A stretch of 64,000 bases of DNA from Staphylotrichum longicolle (lineage: Eukaryota > Ascomycota > Sordariomycetes > Sordariales > Chaetomiaceae). Location: contig JAHCVI010000004.1 in NCBI GenBank assembly GCA_019096155.1, forward strand, positions 3,782,001 to 3,846,000, read 5' to 3'. Made by a program: the position numbers and the translations under genes. Under the pieces are notes generated by a model, which worked only from the letters and a program-made list of their open reading frames with translations, was not told where the DNA came from and ran no database searches. Positions 1-10,934 of the stretch are shown here, one piece after another (the stretch's first letter is position 1; every line of letters begins with the position of its first letter).

Positions 1-1128
1 GCGGTGTGTCCGTCTCGATTTTGCAAAGCGGATTTTCTAACCCACGCACTAGACGGGAGCTCAGCGAACTATTCGACCCATCAGTTGGCGAAATCGTTGA
101 CTTGATCGCGGACCAATTGATCGCAGTTGCCAAGAACAAGCGCAGAGTTGCAAAGGTGCGTGCTCAAAATCATCACCACTGTTCTTCTTCTTTGCTCCTT
201 GCCCCTTCCTTCCGATTTCTTTTCCCATCACTGTCGATCCTCCCGCACCACTTAACTCCAGATGCAAACTTTTTGTGTCTCTTCATTAACTTTTTTTGCA
301 TTACCCCATTCAGGCCGTCATCCTGTGCGGTGGTTTTAGCGGGAGCCCGTATCTACAATCCAAGATCCGCGGCTCGATCTACCTTTGGAATAAAACCAAC
401 ATGTACGCAAACGGTTTCGGCTTGGGAGGCGGAGATGGCGTGACTCGGCTGGAATATGGGGAGGGTAATCATGGGTAAGTCCAGCTGTTTTGCCGCCCTT
501 CACTTAGTCACCCAACTGATTATCCACTGTTTTCTTCTCAACGTTTCAAGAGAGCTGACATTGGAACAGGGCTTTGGCCGTCTCACATGGATGTCTTCTT
601 CACGCCTAGGGGCAGCGCTCCGGACACAGCGCGGTTCAAGTTGCGTCGCGTGTCGCCCGGGACCGGTACAGTTTCGGTGCCATCAACGACTGTGACGCGT
701 CTTCTCTCAGACTCGTCGAACGGGTGAGTTCCACCAAAGCACAAAAACGGGATGCCGATCACAGTCGCGGGCCGCTAACAGGAGAAATCCCCAAATAGGG
801 CGACAGCTTGCCCGTCAATGAGTCGCGGCGCGTTCCAGTGGACATGGTCAAGGTCGCCAACAAAACACACATGGCGGGCGGCATCTGCCTTGTCATCTAC
901 CAGGACTCCATTCCCACAACTGGACGTGAGAGGCGGACCAAGGTTTGCGAGATTGTCTGGACGGAGGAGGGAGCGCCAGCGCTCGTGGCCGCCGTGAAGG
1001 CCGGGCGCCTGGTCGAGGTCGCCGTTTCCAGTGTTGATAGTCATGTCTCTTTTGACGTCTATGTCGACAGCGTTCTGCAGCAGCGGGGCCGCCATGTCAT
1101 CATCAAGTCAGAGATGTTTGGGGCGTGA
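1..1128 (+). CDS. Hsp70/actin-fold ATPase-like protein, C-terminal part (5' end outside window)
   Basis: Only the 3' end of the gene is present. Visible exons are <1-155, 314-474 and 799-1128, plus a third exon between them. The marker is the phosphate-2/adenosine loop ILCGGFSGSPYLQ in exon 2, typical of fungal Hsp70-like (actin-fold) proteins. The downstream text VARDRYSFG and VERGDSLPVN is also normal for this family, which usually lacks a full substrate-binding domain. Taking exon 3 as 570-723 keeps every phase and gives ALAVSHGCLLHA, but reads an in-frame TAG at 607-609. A later acceptor (CACAG at 625-629, exon 630-723) also fits the phases and puts the TAG inside the intron, at the cost of that conserved-looking block. 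Which form is used cannot be settled here. The substrate is unknown; such proteins are abundant in filamentous fungi and many are poorly characterised. The fold call is fairly sure, the gene model is not. Confidence 0.6.
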
Positions 1129-1354
1129 TAGCTGGTTGGAGCCTTGCAACAGGAGGCCAGGAGCAAGACATTAGTTGTTTACATTTTTTTTCAACACTAG
1201 TCTAAGACTTGCTAAGGACTTTATCTCCTTCTAGACAAAAAAGCAGGGCCTTCAAGGAATAGTTATCATCCTCATCCTTGTCCTCTTCCTCCTGGGTGGC
1301 TCTGCATGGTCTGAGTTTTGACCACCCGTCTCAGTGAGGTACCCGAACCGCGGC

Positions 1355-2947
1355 TCAACCTGAAGTGCTTCTCGCACATCTTTTCTGCCGCCATTTCATA
1401 CCTTTGGTCTGGCTGACTATGATTGAGAGTGCGCATGTGGTGCTGACAAACAAGGAAAACATGGTGAAATACCAACCCCGTCCCACCGCATCGACAAGGG
1501 GCTGAATGACGGCTGCCGAAGCCGCACTTAGCCCGCACCTCATAAGTTGCCCAGAGGCATACGCCGAGCTCGAGGTGTTGGGGAATATGTCGACCAAGAG
1601 AGCACTTGATGTGTGGCTTAGCAACGTCGAGAGAGCGCAGGCGAAGAATTGCAGAATGATGGGGACCGAGGGATGGACACGGAACCGGACTGCCCAGCCG
1701 TAACCAATGACGAGAAGCAGCTCGACCAAAACAAAGACTAGGCAGTGCCGATACCTAGCCCTCTCAATGGGGAACTCCAACAGGTCGTGTTTTTTGTTGT
1801 TTTCCGGCTCAACCCCGTGCTTCCTTGCAACAACAGCATAGTTTCGATCGACCAGCTTGCCAGCGACCACGCCTCCAATGGTCATGCCTGCCAGGCCTGG
1901 CAAGAACACCAACCCTATCTCCAGCTCATTGTACCCGTATACCTCGTCGAAAATGACAGGGATTGCCACTTGGAATGTGTAGTAGACGGAATAGGACGAC
2001 GCCACCATCCAGAGCACCGCAAATGCGTCCTTGTGGAGGATGATGCGAAGTGAAACGACCGCGTCCCGCAGACTCCGACCTCGCCGTGGAGGCCTCAAAG
2101 GGGTGTCGAGAACCAAGGCGCGGGGCTTCTCCACGTCCGCAGACTGAGCTTCCTCCCGGCGAAAGACCCCCCTGCCCACCGCCCACCACGTCTTCCAAAA
2201 CACCGCGACCACCACCTCGTCACCATTCCCCACCACCCGCCTCCCCGTCTCGGGCAGCGTAAACCCCGCCAGCAACAACGCCACCACCGCGACCAGCAGC
2301 AGCGCCAAAAACACCCACTCGACGCCCGCCGTCGCCAGGGCCACCGCGCCGCCCACCACGGGCCCCACGGCCGACAGCGCGTTGCACGTCGACAGCAGCG
2401 GGCCCAGCATGGCGCCGCGCTCCGCCACGGGCGCCACGTCGGCCACGATCCCGTACGCGATGGCCGGCGTCGGCGACCCGCCCACGCTCTGCAGCACCCG
2501 CAGGGTGATGAGCGCCGCGTAGCTGGCCCTGTTGAGCGCCAGGCCCAGGCTGGCGACGGCGAACAGCGCGATGAGCCCCAGCAGCACGGGGCGGCGGCCG
2601 AAGCAGTCGGCCAGCGAGGCGAAGAGGGCCGGGGCCAGCGCCTGCGCGACGGCGTATGCCGTCACCGTCAGGTTGATGGACTGGATGGGGACGGAGAAAT
2701 TGGCGGAGAGGAGGGGGATCAGCGGGAAGTAGATGGTGGCGGTCAGGGTGGAGAGAGTGATTGTGAAGCCGAGGAGGTAGGTTAGGTAGGTGCGCATCGA
2801 GGGGGAGAAGGTTGAGTAGGGCTTTGGTTGCTGGGTTTGGGCGTCATCGTCGCTGTTGGTGGTGGACGCGGGGAGCTGGTCCGTTGCTGGAGACGGAGGT
2901 GTACAGGTAGATGGTGCGATTGTGGTTTCGCGATTGCTGCTTGACAT
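1355..2947 (-). CDS. MFS transporter, DHA1 drug:H+ antiporter type
   Basis: This single-exon gene encodes 530 residues, the usual length for a 12-TM major facilitator. After a hydrophilic Ser/Thr/Pro-rich N-terminus of about 50 residues come regularly spaced hydrophobic helices. The loop 2-3 motif A is present as LADCFGRRPVLL, and LRVLQSVGGSPTPAIAYG matches the TM4-5 region of DHA1 exporters. The layout, with a long central loop rich in Arg/Glu around residues 250-290, resembles fungal Qdr/Dtr1-type multidrug or dityrosine exporters. It probably sits in the plasma membrane and exports small organic compounds; the substrate cannot be read from sequence. The ATG at 2945-2947 is the first methionine and directly precedes MSSSNRETT. 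The first 130 nt upstream hold a CAA-type microsatellite (on the gene strand). It stands alone, with no biosynthetic gene beside it. Confidence 0.88.
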   Translation of the reverse strand: MSSSNRETTIAPSTCTPPSPATDQLPASTTNSDDDAQTQQPKPYSTFSPSMRTYLTYLLGFTITLSTLTATIYFPLIPLLSANFSVPIQSINLTVTAYAVAQALAPALFASLADCFGRRPVLLGLIALFAVASLGLALNRASYAALITLRVLQSVGGSPTPAIAYGIVADVAPVAERGAMLGPLLSTCNALSAVGPVVGGAVALATAGVEWVFLALLLVAVVALLLAGFTLPETGRRVVGNGDEVVVAVFWKTWWAVGRGVFRREEAQSADVEKPRALVLDTPLRPPRRGRSLRDAVVSLRIILHKDAFAVLWMVASSYSVYYTFQVAIPVIFDEVYGYNELEIGLVFLPGLAGMTIGGVVAGKLVDRNYAVVARKHGVEPENNKKHDLLEFPIERARYRHCLVFVLVELLLVIGYGWAVRFRVHPSVPIILQFFACALSTLLSHTSSALLVDIFPNTSSSAYASGQLMRCGLSAASAAVIQPLVDAVGRGWYFTMFSLFVSTTCALSIIVSQTKGMKWRQKRCARSTSG

Positions 2948-4504
2948 CTTGTTGGGCCGAGACGGCTAGACGGGCTATGTGTGGTATCACAGGAGGGAGC
3001 AAGACGCTGAAAAGCTGGTGATCTTGTGGCTGTTGTTGTTGTGGCTGTTGTTGTTGTTGTTGTTGTCTTGCTGGTAAGGTCGAGAGCTGGGGATGCCTGT
3101 AGGAATGGAGAGGCCAGACTGTCAAAGACCGCCGCTGTTCTTGTCAGCAAGCAGCGGAGGAGGCTGGAATACACATGAGACGGGAATTGACCAGGTCCTA
3201 GCGAGAAACCGTTGTTCCGGCCCAAAGGGCGGGAACTTGTTTATATTCTTGCACCCAACACTCAACTCCCACAGTGGCACAGGAGGCGGGATCCTGGCGC
3301 TAAACTGGATCGCCTTCTCAAATGCGCCGGGAGGTGTTCCGGAGGCCTTCAATGTGGTTGAACCAAGTAGAATGGGCGACGCCTTCCGGTCTCCATTGCC
3401 CGCGCTGTTTGGGGCCGTTACAAAGGCACGGAGACGGCTACGGTTCGGGAACGCGAACAGGTTCTCGCCCAGCAAACCATTCGGTGAGCGTTGGGTCTGC
3501 TGAGTCAACCTTTGCAGTGGTGCTTCCCACCGCCCGTCTGAGCCATCTTGGCAAAGTGCAAGGCGCAACTCAGACATGCAAGGTTAGTGTGGCACTAGCC
3601 GTGGCGTAAAACGGAAAGCAGATGCTCAGCCACCGGGACTTGTTGGCCTCGTCACGGCGGAAGCGTTGGCCGAGCCTGAGCGGGCCCAACTCGAATACTC
3701 GATGGCCTTCTCTACCTCACAGTAAACGTGGCTCGTCGCAGACCGCTGCGCGAAGGTCTCGGACTCCCTTCGAACCGGCCCAGACAGCCAGCTTTACTGT
3801 GTAGGCGAGCGCGTAAAGGGCGGATGCAAGAATCAAGGGTATCTGGGCGCGTATCGTTGCGTTAGTGCGATCCCATTCCTGCTTGATAATTGGATACAAC
3901 ACCAACAGGTTACCATACGCGCCGCAGCGGAGAAATCACCAACCCTGGGTCTAGACTCTGGACCTGCAATATCCGTGTCACCCACGAGAGAGCCTCACGA
4001 ATGTGCCCCAAGTATGCCCTTTGTGCAAGATACAGCGCATTCAACAAGAGGGCCGGCGACGCAACCAACTTGCACCCGTCGGCCGTCGCCAGGCTTGAGA
4101 GGACTCAGAGGAGTTCGATGCAGACGGTGGCGGTGCAGCAGACCACTCGGTCGGCATGGTTGGCCGGCTTAGTTGGCCGGCGTCCTCCGTAACGCTGCAG
4201 ACTCCCTGGTCGAAAATCGTTGGCTGGCGTATCGGTAAACCAATGCTGCGGGGTTCGCGCGCGCCACGGGATTTAACTACCTGGTCAATATGCAGCTCTG
4301 TGCATGTGCATCCCCAATCACCTGAGCGGCAAGCGGCCGCGCACTGTGCCGCAGCGGCTGCAACTCGGTGATGATGATTCGGCCTTGGAGGGCGCCCACA
4401 GAGAACGTTTCAACATAAAGGAGAAGAGGCCTTCTTGTCCACGACAGTCAGTTTTACTACAGCACACGAGTCATCGAAGACAGATTGACAGAGTTGCCGC
4501 CAAT
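2948..4504. other. Intergenic between divergent MFS and HET genes
   Basis: This stretch holds the MFS leader microsatellite and the presumed promoters of both flanking genes. Open frames exist on both strands (for example 3122-3577, -), but they overlap each other, lack recognisable domains and do not join into a credible exon chain. The HET frame is open upstream to 4304, but 4505 is a better start. Confidence 0.5.
3031..3066. repeat. TTG/CAA microsatellite in the MFS leader
   Basis: An imperfect run of TGT/TTG triplets (CAA on the MFS gene strand), broken once by GGC. It lies 84-119 bp upstream of the MFS start and is probably in its 5' UTR or promoter. Confidence 0.8.
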
Positions 4505-6652
4505 ATGGACGCCTCTTCGGTGGACATTAACAAGCGCGAGACGACGAACAAACTCACCACCCCAACCATTTCACAGCACGACCACCACGACCACCACGAC
4601 CGCCATCATGATCTTGGTTTTAAATGCCCAGACACTCCCAGCTCGGTGAAAACGGGTCGCCTGACGCTCCCCGACGCCGACACCCTCCACCGTGTGCTCA
4701 AGGACACCGTGTCCGCCAAGTCGCCCTCAACCGTCAGCCATATGGCCTCGGTGTTTGGTCACCAAAAGTACCACTATCGCTACCGTCTTGCCGACATCCA
4801 CACGACCGTGATTCGCCTGGTCGAGCTGCTGCCGGGCCGCGACGACGACCCTCTGGTATGCCATCTGCACGCCGTGGACCTGGAAGCGGAACCCGACTAC
4901 GAAACCATCTCGCACTGCTGGGGCGCGCCCGTGTTCGATGCCGAGCTGCGCGTCCAGGAGGAGGGCAGCCTGGCCATCACGGCCCTGCTTGCCAGTGCGC
5001 TGAGACAGATGCGGCTCCCGGACAGGCCCCGGATGCTCTGGGTTGATGTCATCTGCGTCAACCAGCAGGACGTCGAGGAGCGGACCGTGCAGGTCCAGCT
5101 CATGAACCGCGTCTACCACCAGTGCCGTGGCGTGCTCATCTGGCTGGGCGACGGCACCCCCGAGAGTGACCTGGGCATGCAGGTCGCCAAGCAGATGCAC
5201 GCCGGGCTGCTCCGCAAACAAGAAGCGGGCGACAAGCGGCTGCTGTACGACATGTCGCGGTCCGAGCGCGCCGCGTACGGTTTGTTTCCCGACGGCAGCC
5301 GCGAGATCCGCGCCATAACATCGCTGGTCGACCGGCCATGGTTCAGCCGTACGTGGGTGGTGCAGGAGCTCGCGCTCCCGCCGACGGCAACCCTTGTGTG
5401 CGGCAGCCAGACGGTGCCGTGGGACCATTTTGCGTTGGCCGTCACGAGCTGTTCGCCGTCATTCAAAAAGTTCTCGACCAACGAGCACCCGGGCGAGAAC
5501 CACGTGCGCCTGTCCATCTGCCCGTCGCGCGACGAGGCCACCCACGGCAAGCCCCCGCCCCTGCTGCGGCTCGTCGCCCGCGCCCGCAACAGCTCCGCCA
5601 CCGACCCCCGCGACAAGATCTTTGCCTTTGCCGGGCTCGCGAAAGAATGCGGCGAGCCCAACGTCCTCGGCCGACCCGACTATCGCCTGAATGTCACCGA
5701 GGTGTACAAGGAGTTCGTCCTCGACAATCTCTCCGCCTACAAGAACCTCGACGTGTTCAGTCTCGTTCACGGCCGCGACGAAGCCTCGCTGGCCGGCCAG
5801 GGGTTACATCTCGCGTCGTGGATGCCCGACCTCTCGGTGCAGGGCATCCCGTACCCGCTCACGCGCCTCGACAAGGTGCTGGCCGAGAGCCACGCAACCT
5901 TGCGCACCAAGGCCGACTACCTCGAGTACTGTGCGACCAAGGGGTCCGAGACGACGAACTACACCCTCCGCGACGGCGGTGCCGCGCTCGTTTTGTCCGG
6001 CTATGTGGTGGACACCGTCGGCCGCGAGGTCGGGCTGCCGTTTCCGGGCCGCTCCGAGTGGGGCGACGTCTGGCGCAAGCGACACGCCCAGCACAACGCG
6101 TGGGCGTCGTGGGAGAAGCTCGTCGGCGCACGGCGGCACGGCCTCAAGTACGGAGATGAGAGCGCGTACGACGTCTACTGGAAAGTCATGCGCGGCGGCG
6201 AGCTCGAGCGGCATTGCGCTGTCGCCAGGCAGGATTTCGTCACCGGCTACGAGCTTCCGCGAAAGCCGTACAGATTTCTGTCCGGAGGGAAGGTGGTGAA
6301 GTCACGACGCTTGTTCAAGATGCTGTATACTCTGTCGTGTTGCGTGCTGGACGTGCAGAATGCGGTGAGGAGAGCGAGAGGAAAGCAGGTTATCGAGTAT
6401 ACGCGGGGCATAGGAACCAACCCGTCAGAGTACAGGGCTATGGGGAAGAGCGTTGAGGGAAGGGTGTGTTTTCTGCCCGGGGCGGCCAGGGAGGGCGATG
6501 CAATTGTGCTTCTGGAAGGTGGGAGGGTGCCGTTTGTATTAAGGTCGGTGGGGGAAGGGAGATGGAGGTTGGTCGGTGAGGCCTATGTACACGGGGTCAT
6601 GGAGGGAGAGGCATGGGATGCATCTAGGTGTGCTGAGATCTGTTTGGTTTAA
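4505..6652 (+). CDS. HET-domain (heterokaryon incompatibility) protein
   Basis: This intron-free gene encodes 715 residues. From about residue 131 it carries the HET block: YETISHCWG, then LWVDVICVNQQD, then the VYHQCRGVLIWLGD stretch, followed by WFSRTWVVQELALPPTATL and later ATDPRDKIFAFAGLA. These are the hallmark segments of fungal HET domains, a fold related to TIR, and act in allorecognition and regulated cell death. No NACHT, WD40 or other partner domain is visible in the C-terminal 350 residues, so it belongs to the large HET-only group. The N-terminus has a striking His/Asp repeat at residues 24-34 (HDHHDHHDRHH), which could bind metal but may be neutral low-complexity sequence. I start at 4505 (MDASSVDIN) because the 67 in-frame codons upstream look non-coding. 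Its incompatibility partner cannot be deduced. Confidence 0.9.
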   Translation: MDASSVDINKRETTNKLTTPTISQHDHHDHHDRHHDLGFKCPDTPSSVKTGRLTLPDADTLHRVLKDTVSAKSPSTVSHMASVFGHQKYHYRYRLADIHTTVIRLVELLPGRDDDPLVCHLHAVDLEAEPDYETISHCWGAPVFDAELRVQEEGSLAITALLASALRQMRLPDRPRMLWVDVICVNQQDVEERTVQVQLMNRVYHQCRGVLIWLGDGTPESDLGMQVAKQMHAGLLRKQEAGDKRLLYDMSRSERAAYGLFPDGSREIRAITSLVDRPWFSRTWVVQELALPPTATLVCGSQTVPWDHFALAVTSCSPSFKKFSTNEHPGENHVRLSICPSRDEATHGKPPPLLRLVARARNSSATDPRDKIFAFAGLAKECGEPNVLGRPDYRLNVTEVYKEFVLDNLSAYKNLDVFSLVHGRDEASLAGQGLHLASWMPDLSVQGIPYPLTRLDKVLAESHATLRTKADYLEYCATKGSETTNYTLRDGGAALVLSGYVVDTVGREVGLPFPGRSEWGDVWRKRHAQHNAWASWEKLVGARRHGLKYGDESAYDVYWKVMRGGELERHCAVARQDFVTGYELPRKPYRFLSGGKVVKSRRLFKMLYTLSCCVLDVQNAVRRARGKQVIEYTRGIGTNPSEYRAMGKSVEGRVCFLPGAAREGDAIVLLEGGRVPFVLRSVGEGRWRLVGEAYVHGVMEGEAWDASRCAEICLV

Positions 6653-8315
6653 GTTGTCTTCGGAGGGGATCATTGTCGAGGTCAAGAGTTGATCCATAGT
6701 CTATTTGCGGTATCTGGCTTTGATATTTTCATTAGTTCGACAAATAGAAGCAACGAAAGTCTACTTTACGAAAGTATCTTTGATCTCTGGAAGATGTGAG
6801 TGGCAATCATGCATCAATGTTCCTGGATGCTCAAAACTGAAGTTGAATTACCTTTTGTCTAGCTTGACACTACAATTACAAAGATTCGTCTCTAACATAA
6901 TACCTCAAGTCGCAATGGACTGGATATGGCAAGTGTGAAACGATCTGTGAGTACCGTAATTAGCTGCGCACTCAAATGCCATGTTCTGTAGCTGGCTTCG
7001 CGAGGTGCTTGTCTCTTGTTCTTCGCTTCCTATACATCACTTCGTCAGCACACCCCAACAAGCGATGGAGTTGAGATTCTTTTCAGGTTCTTTGGCCAAA
7101 CCGTTTTTAAAAATACGAATCTCTCGCGAAGATGTTCGCATTCGACCATGATTAGGTGAAGATTGTGCAGTTAAAGGGGCTTTGAAACAAAATGAAGCTC
7201 AATTACTGTTACTGTCTTACATCGAGACAAATCTTTAATGCGCCCTTTGACCCATTTCCGTTTATGGAATGGCAGTCTACCCGACAGGGTTGGTCACCGC
7301 AATCCCCGGGCTTCTTGACGTGCAACACCGAGCTCGTTGTTCACCATGAGCAAAAGGACAACCATTCCACTCACAGCGTGACGAGAGCATGTCATCTCTG
7401 TAATGTCTCGGCATGTGCTGGGCACCTTGTTTATTTTGTTTTAGCCTATTTGGTGTCCGACTCAGCTGCCTCCTAGTGTCCCCGGATTCTTGCCGTCCCC
7501 CGCCCCCAATAAATGATCTCACCCCCTATTTGCCAGTAACCGGGTTCTCGTCCGGCTACCGCCGGGCTCACGTGTTGGATGCTCTGGGCCAGCCTCGGTC
7601 CATCTCAGGCGGCGAACCTCCAGGTACAGACACGGTGGGGGAACCTGTGTGCGGGAGCTCGACAACAGGTGTTGGTGGAGTAATCTTGATATTAACTCTC
7701 GGCCACACATCTAGAGAGTCGACCCTCCAGTCCCGGCGCGGGGTTCCTTGACTGAAATGAGCTTGGGGACCCCATTCAATATCAAGCCATCTGTGTGCGG
7801 TGGTACTTCCCACAAATCGTGATGGTCGAGATCCGATAGCTCGCAGTAGGAGGGCATGGCGAGCGCTCAAAATAGAAACAGGATGAGGATAAGGTACGGA
7901 AGTTTATTGCTCCAAGAGCCCACAGCACCGGCGGACCGGAATTCTCAATATGCGTTTTAAATTGTTCTTGTGTGATGGTGGCCTGCCCTCAACTGTGCCC
8001 TCGCTGTTTGCCCCTGGAGAGGCAAGCATCGCGCAAACGTCGAGCATTAGTGCTGAATCTCATGACCTCGAGGCCGCCGTTCGAGAGTATGCTTGGGTGA
8101 CATTTTAATTCCAATGATGGACAAGCACATTCAACCTCGGCCGTTCTGCGGACGGAAATAGAAACAGCCACGAAGAAGACATCAGGAGACAGGAAGGAAT
8201 CTGGTGGATGGGCAGTGGAAATGTGTATAAAGAGCCATGAACAAGCCCACGTTCTACCCTCAGAACCTTTCAACATCACGCCCATTTCATCTTTTTGACA
8301 AAGCAAACATCTACA
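6653..8315. other. Intergenic, HET 3' side to DUF4360 promoter
   Basis: The first 600 bp are relatively AT-rich and hold no credible exon. Short frames up to about 110 codons at 7.2-7.9 kb overlap on both strands without domain signals. A good TATA box lies near the right end. Confidence 0.5.
8226..8231 (+). promoter_or_regulatory. TATA box of the DUF4360 gene
   Basis: TATAAA within GTGTATAAAGAGCC, 90 bp upstream of the start codon. This is a normal spacing for a highly expressed fungal secreted-protein gene, and the 5' UTR would be about 50-60 nt. Confidence 0.55.
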
Positions 8316-9155
8316 ATGCAGCTGACTAACATCCTCGCGCTCTTCACCGGCCTCGCCGCCGCAAGCCCAGTCATCGTCGACGCCCTTGCCGACGGCCCCT
8401 CGGGCCATGAAGTCCAGATCACCGGCCTGGCCTTTGCCGGCTCCGGCTGCCCTGCGGGCTCCGTCTCGGGCCAGCTGTCGTCCGACCTGACGACCATCAC
8501 CCTGCTGTACGCCAGCTTCGTGGCCCAGGCCGGCAACAACATCCCGGCGTCCAACTACCGCAAGAACTGCCAGCTTAACGTCAAGCTCAAGTACCCCTCG
8601 GGCTGGCAGTTCTCCGTCTTCAAGGCCGACTACCGCGGCTACGCCCAGATCCCCAAGGGCGACACCGGCACCTGCAAGGCGACCTACTACTTCTCGGGCG
8701 ACTCCCGCCAGGTGGGTTTTTACTGGCCCCGGCCACATTCTTGTTCACCGAGTCGAAACCCCGCTAACCATTCGAGTTCCACAAATGTAGATCTCCTCCA
8801 CCCTGACCATCCGCGGTCCGTACGACGACAACTACCTCAAGACGGACCAGTTCGGCGTCGAGAGCACCGTCTGGTCGCCGTGCGGCGTTGAGGGCCTGCT
8901 CAACATCAACTCGGAGGTCCGGCTGTCGCCCATGGACGCCGTGAAGCCGGCGCTGCTGACTGTAAGGTCCCTGGGGTCGATTGAAGTGGTGTGGCGGCGG
9001 TGTCGGGGGAGCTCTGAGGAGCTGATGCGGTGAAGATGACGTCGTTCTGAGCAGTGGTTAACGCATTGTGTCTTCTTCTTGCTGTCTAGGTCGATTCGAC
9101 GGATCTCAAGTTCACGCAGATTCACTACCTGCAGTGGCAGAAGTGCAAGAAGTAA
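8316..9155 (+). CDS. Small secreted protein, DUF4360 family
   Basis: Three exons (8316-8711, 8791-8961, 9090-9155) keep phase 0 throughout and give 210 residues. The first 17 or so residues (MQLTNILALFTGLAAAS) are a classic signal peptide. The mature part shows the DUF4360 signature: CPAGSVSGQLSSDLTTITLL, RKNCQLNVKLKYPSGWQF, DYRGYAQIPKG and YYFSGDSRQ, with four cysteines that could pair. The last exon ends in HYLQWQKCKK. DUF4360 proteins are extracellular and common in ascomycetes; their biochemical role is not established, so none is given. Introns are 79 and 128 nt with canonical ends. A TATA box sits 90 bp upstream. Nothing nearby suggests a pathway. Confidence 0.9.
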
Positions 9156-10934
9156 AGGGGGACTTCGATGGTTGGATCGAGTGGGGCAAGCGGGTTATCA
9201 GATGGGTGGTCAGCGGGTGGATATCAAGGACCGAGAGATTGCTGCGTAGGGGATGGATGGAGGTTCAAAGTCGAGGGAGGAGCAAGGAGGAAAGGAGAAA
9301 CGGGCTTGGAGGAGGAAACCATGATTCAATTCTAGGCGACAGTCTACCTATTATTCTACCATCGATTATCAATCATATTGGTATTTTCACCGATGCTGAT
9401 ATTGCTCTCCCCCCTCGTACCGTATCTTACTTAGCCCGGAAGCTCCGCTGTCACCTTCGTCCCGTCTGATGGATGCCACCGATGGGTGTTTGCTCAAATA
9501 GAGCTTGTGAGAGATGTTGCTCAGCGTGTCGCTGTGCACATAGGTGGCATAGTTTGAGGTGTGCTGGTCGATCTCGAGATGACCCTTGATCTCCTCCCAC
9601 CCAGTTAGATCCGCTTCGCTCGGGTTTTGTAAATAACCACGACGCCATTGAGGAACGTCGGGCACGCTGGAACCGCTGCGGCGGACCTTGTTGGCGTTGC
9701 TGTCACAACCAATGTGCCCGAGCACGATTCTGCAGCGCGTCAGCGAGGAAAGATCGTCACCATTAACGTTTCTGGCTGTTCAGAAAGGGAAGAACTCATG
9801 GGCACCCGCGCCTGGCATGCTCAGTGCGCAAACGAGGAAGAGGAAGGCCGGAGCCCTGGAGGACCACATCACGCAGGGGTCACTCTCAAGGGGTACACTC
9901 CAGAAAACAGAACAAGACAAGGACAATCGGCAAAGGCTCCCAATGGACAGCTGCCCAGTCCCTTTTTAATCATTCTTGTTTGTGCTTTCTGTCTGTCCAC
10001 GCCCGGCCTTTGCCAAGGTCAATGCCTGGTAGTTTGCTCCATGCAGCCTGGGCAGCGCCTCACAGAGCCTTGCGTTCGCATGTCCTACAATACCATTGCC
10101 AGCTATGGTTGCGGCTGAACATCACATCATGACGATAGTCTTGGCTTCGGCTTCGTCCTCCTTGCCATGTTGAGCCGCATGTGGCAGGGGACGGTCATCC
10201 TTGACACAGAAATCACTGAGCTCTTTCATGCTTAGCAATCTTTCCCACGAGGAGGTGATCACGACCCTTCCAGTTGCTAATCACAAACCAGGGTATGTAC
10301 ATACAAGCTCTGGGCTACATCTTGGCCCACTGACCCAGGCCATTCACGGGTTGTACAATGATATGCCACAACACGCCGGGTTTGATGACCTGCAAACAAG
10401 CCCTAGCACAACTTTTGTGTTGGCTTGGGGTCTAGCTTGAGGTTCGCCTGGCCTTGTTTGATGGCCTGGGGTCAAAGTGCTTGAACAACGGGTAAGAATG
10501 GTCGGCCAGTGCCCATGAGTCTCAAGAGGGGCTGCCTGAGAGGAGTTGCAGGCAACTCAGGAGGGCCGTGGAGTGTGATTGTCTGTATAAACGTGTTGGC
10601 TCGGGAAAGCGCAGCAACTGGTGGGGTACCCGGAGGCTGATCGGAGGTCCAATAAGTGGCCGGGTTGACAAACGGAGGACGGTAGAAAGATCCGGAAGCC
10701 GGGACTTGCCTTCCTTCATGCAAATTTTCTCCATGGTGCTGTTGCTCTCTGCCTGAAGCGAAAAATGCGATCTATTTCTGGCCCATGCAGACTTTGCCTC
10801 CCTCCAAGACAACGTTCAGATCACGTTCTGCATATTTGACCTCCAACCAGGCAAAGTAGGTACCTACCCATCCCTCACTTTGAGCAGACCTTGAGCTACC
10901 CAGCAACTCCAGGCACTGCCTTGCTGCACGAGCC
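9156..10934. other. Intergenic, DUF4360 to RBR ligase
   Basis: Overlapping frames below 160 codons occur on both strands at 9.4-10.4 kb, without domains, signal peptides or consistent splice sites. I see no supported gene or RNA. Confidence 0.45.

Noticed and set aside
3122..3577. 151-codon minus-strand ORF next to the MFS gene
   Set aside because: Overlapped by a plus-strand frame of similar length, with no family signal; probably promoter DNA.
3740..3800. CTTCGAACC motif that looked like a tRNA T-loop
   Set aside because: Flanking bases do not pair into a T stem, and no anticodon arm or acceptor stem is found.
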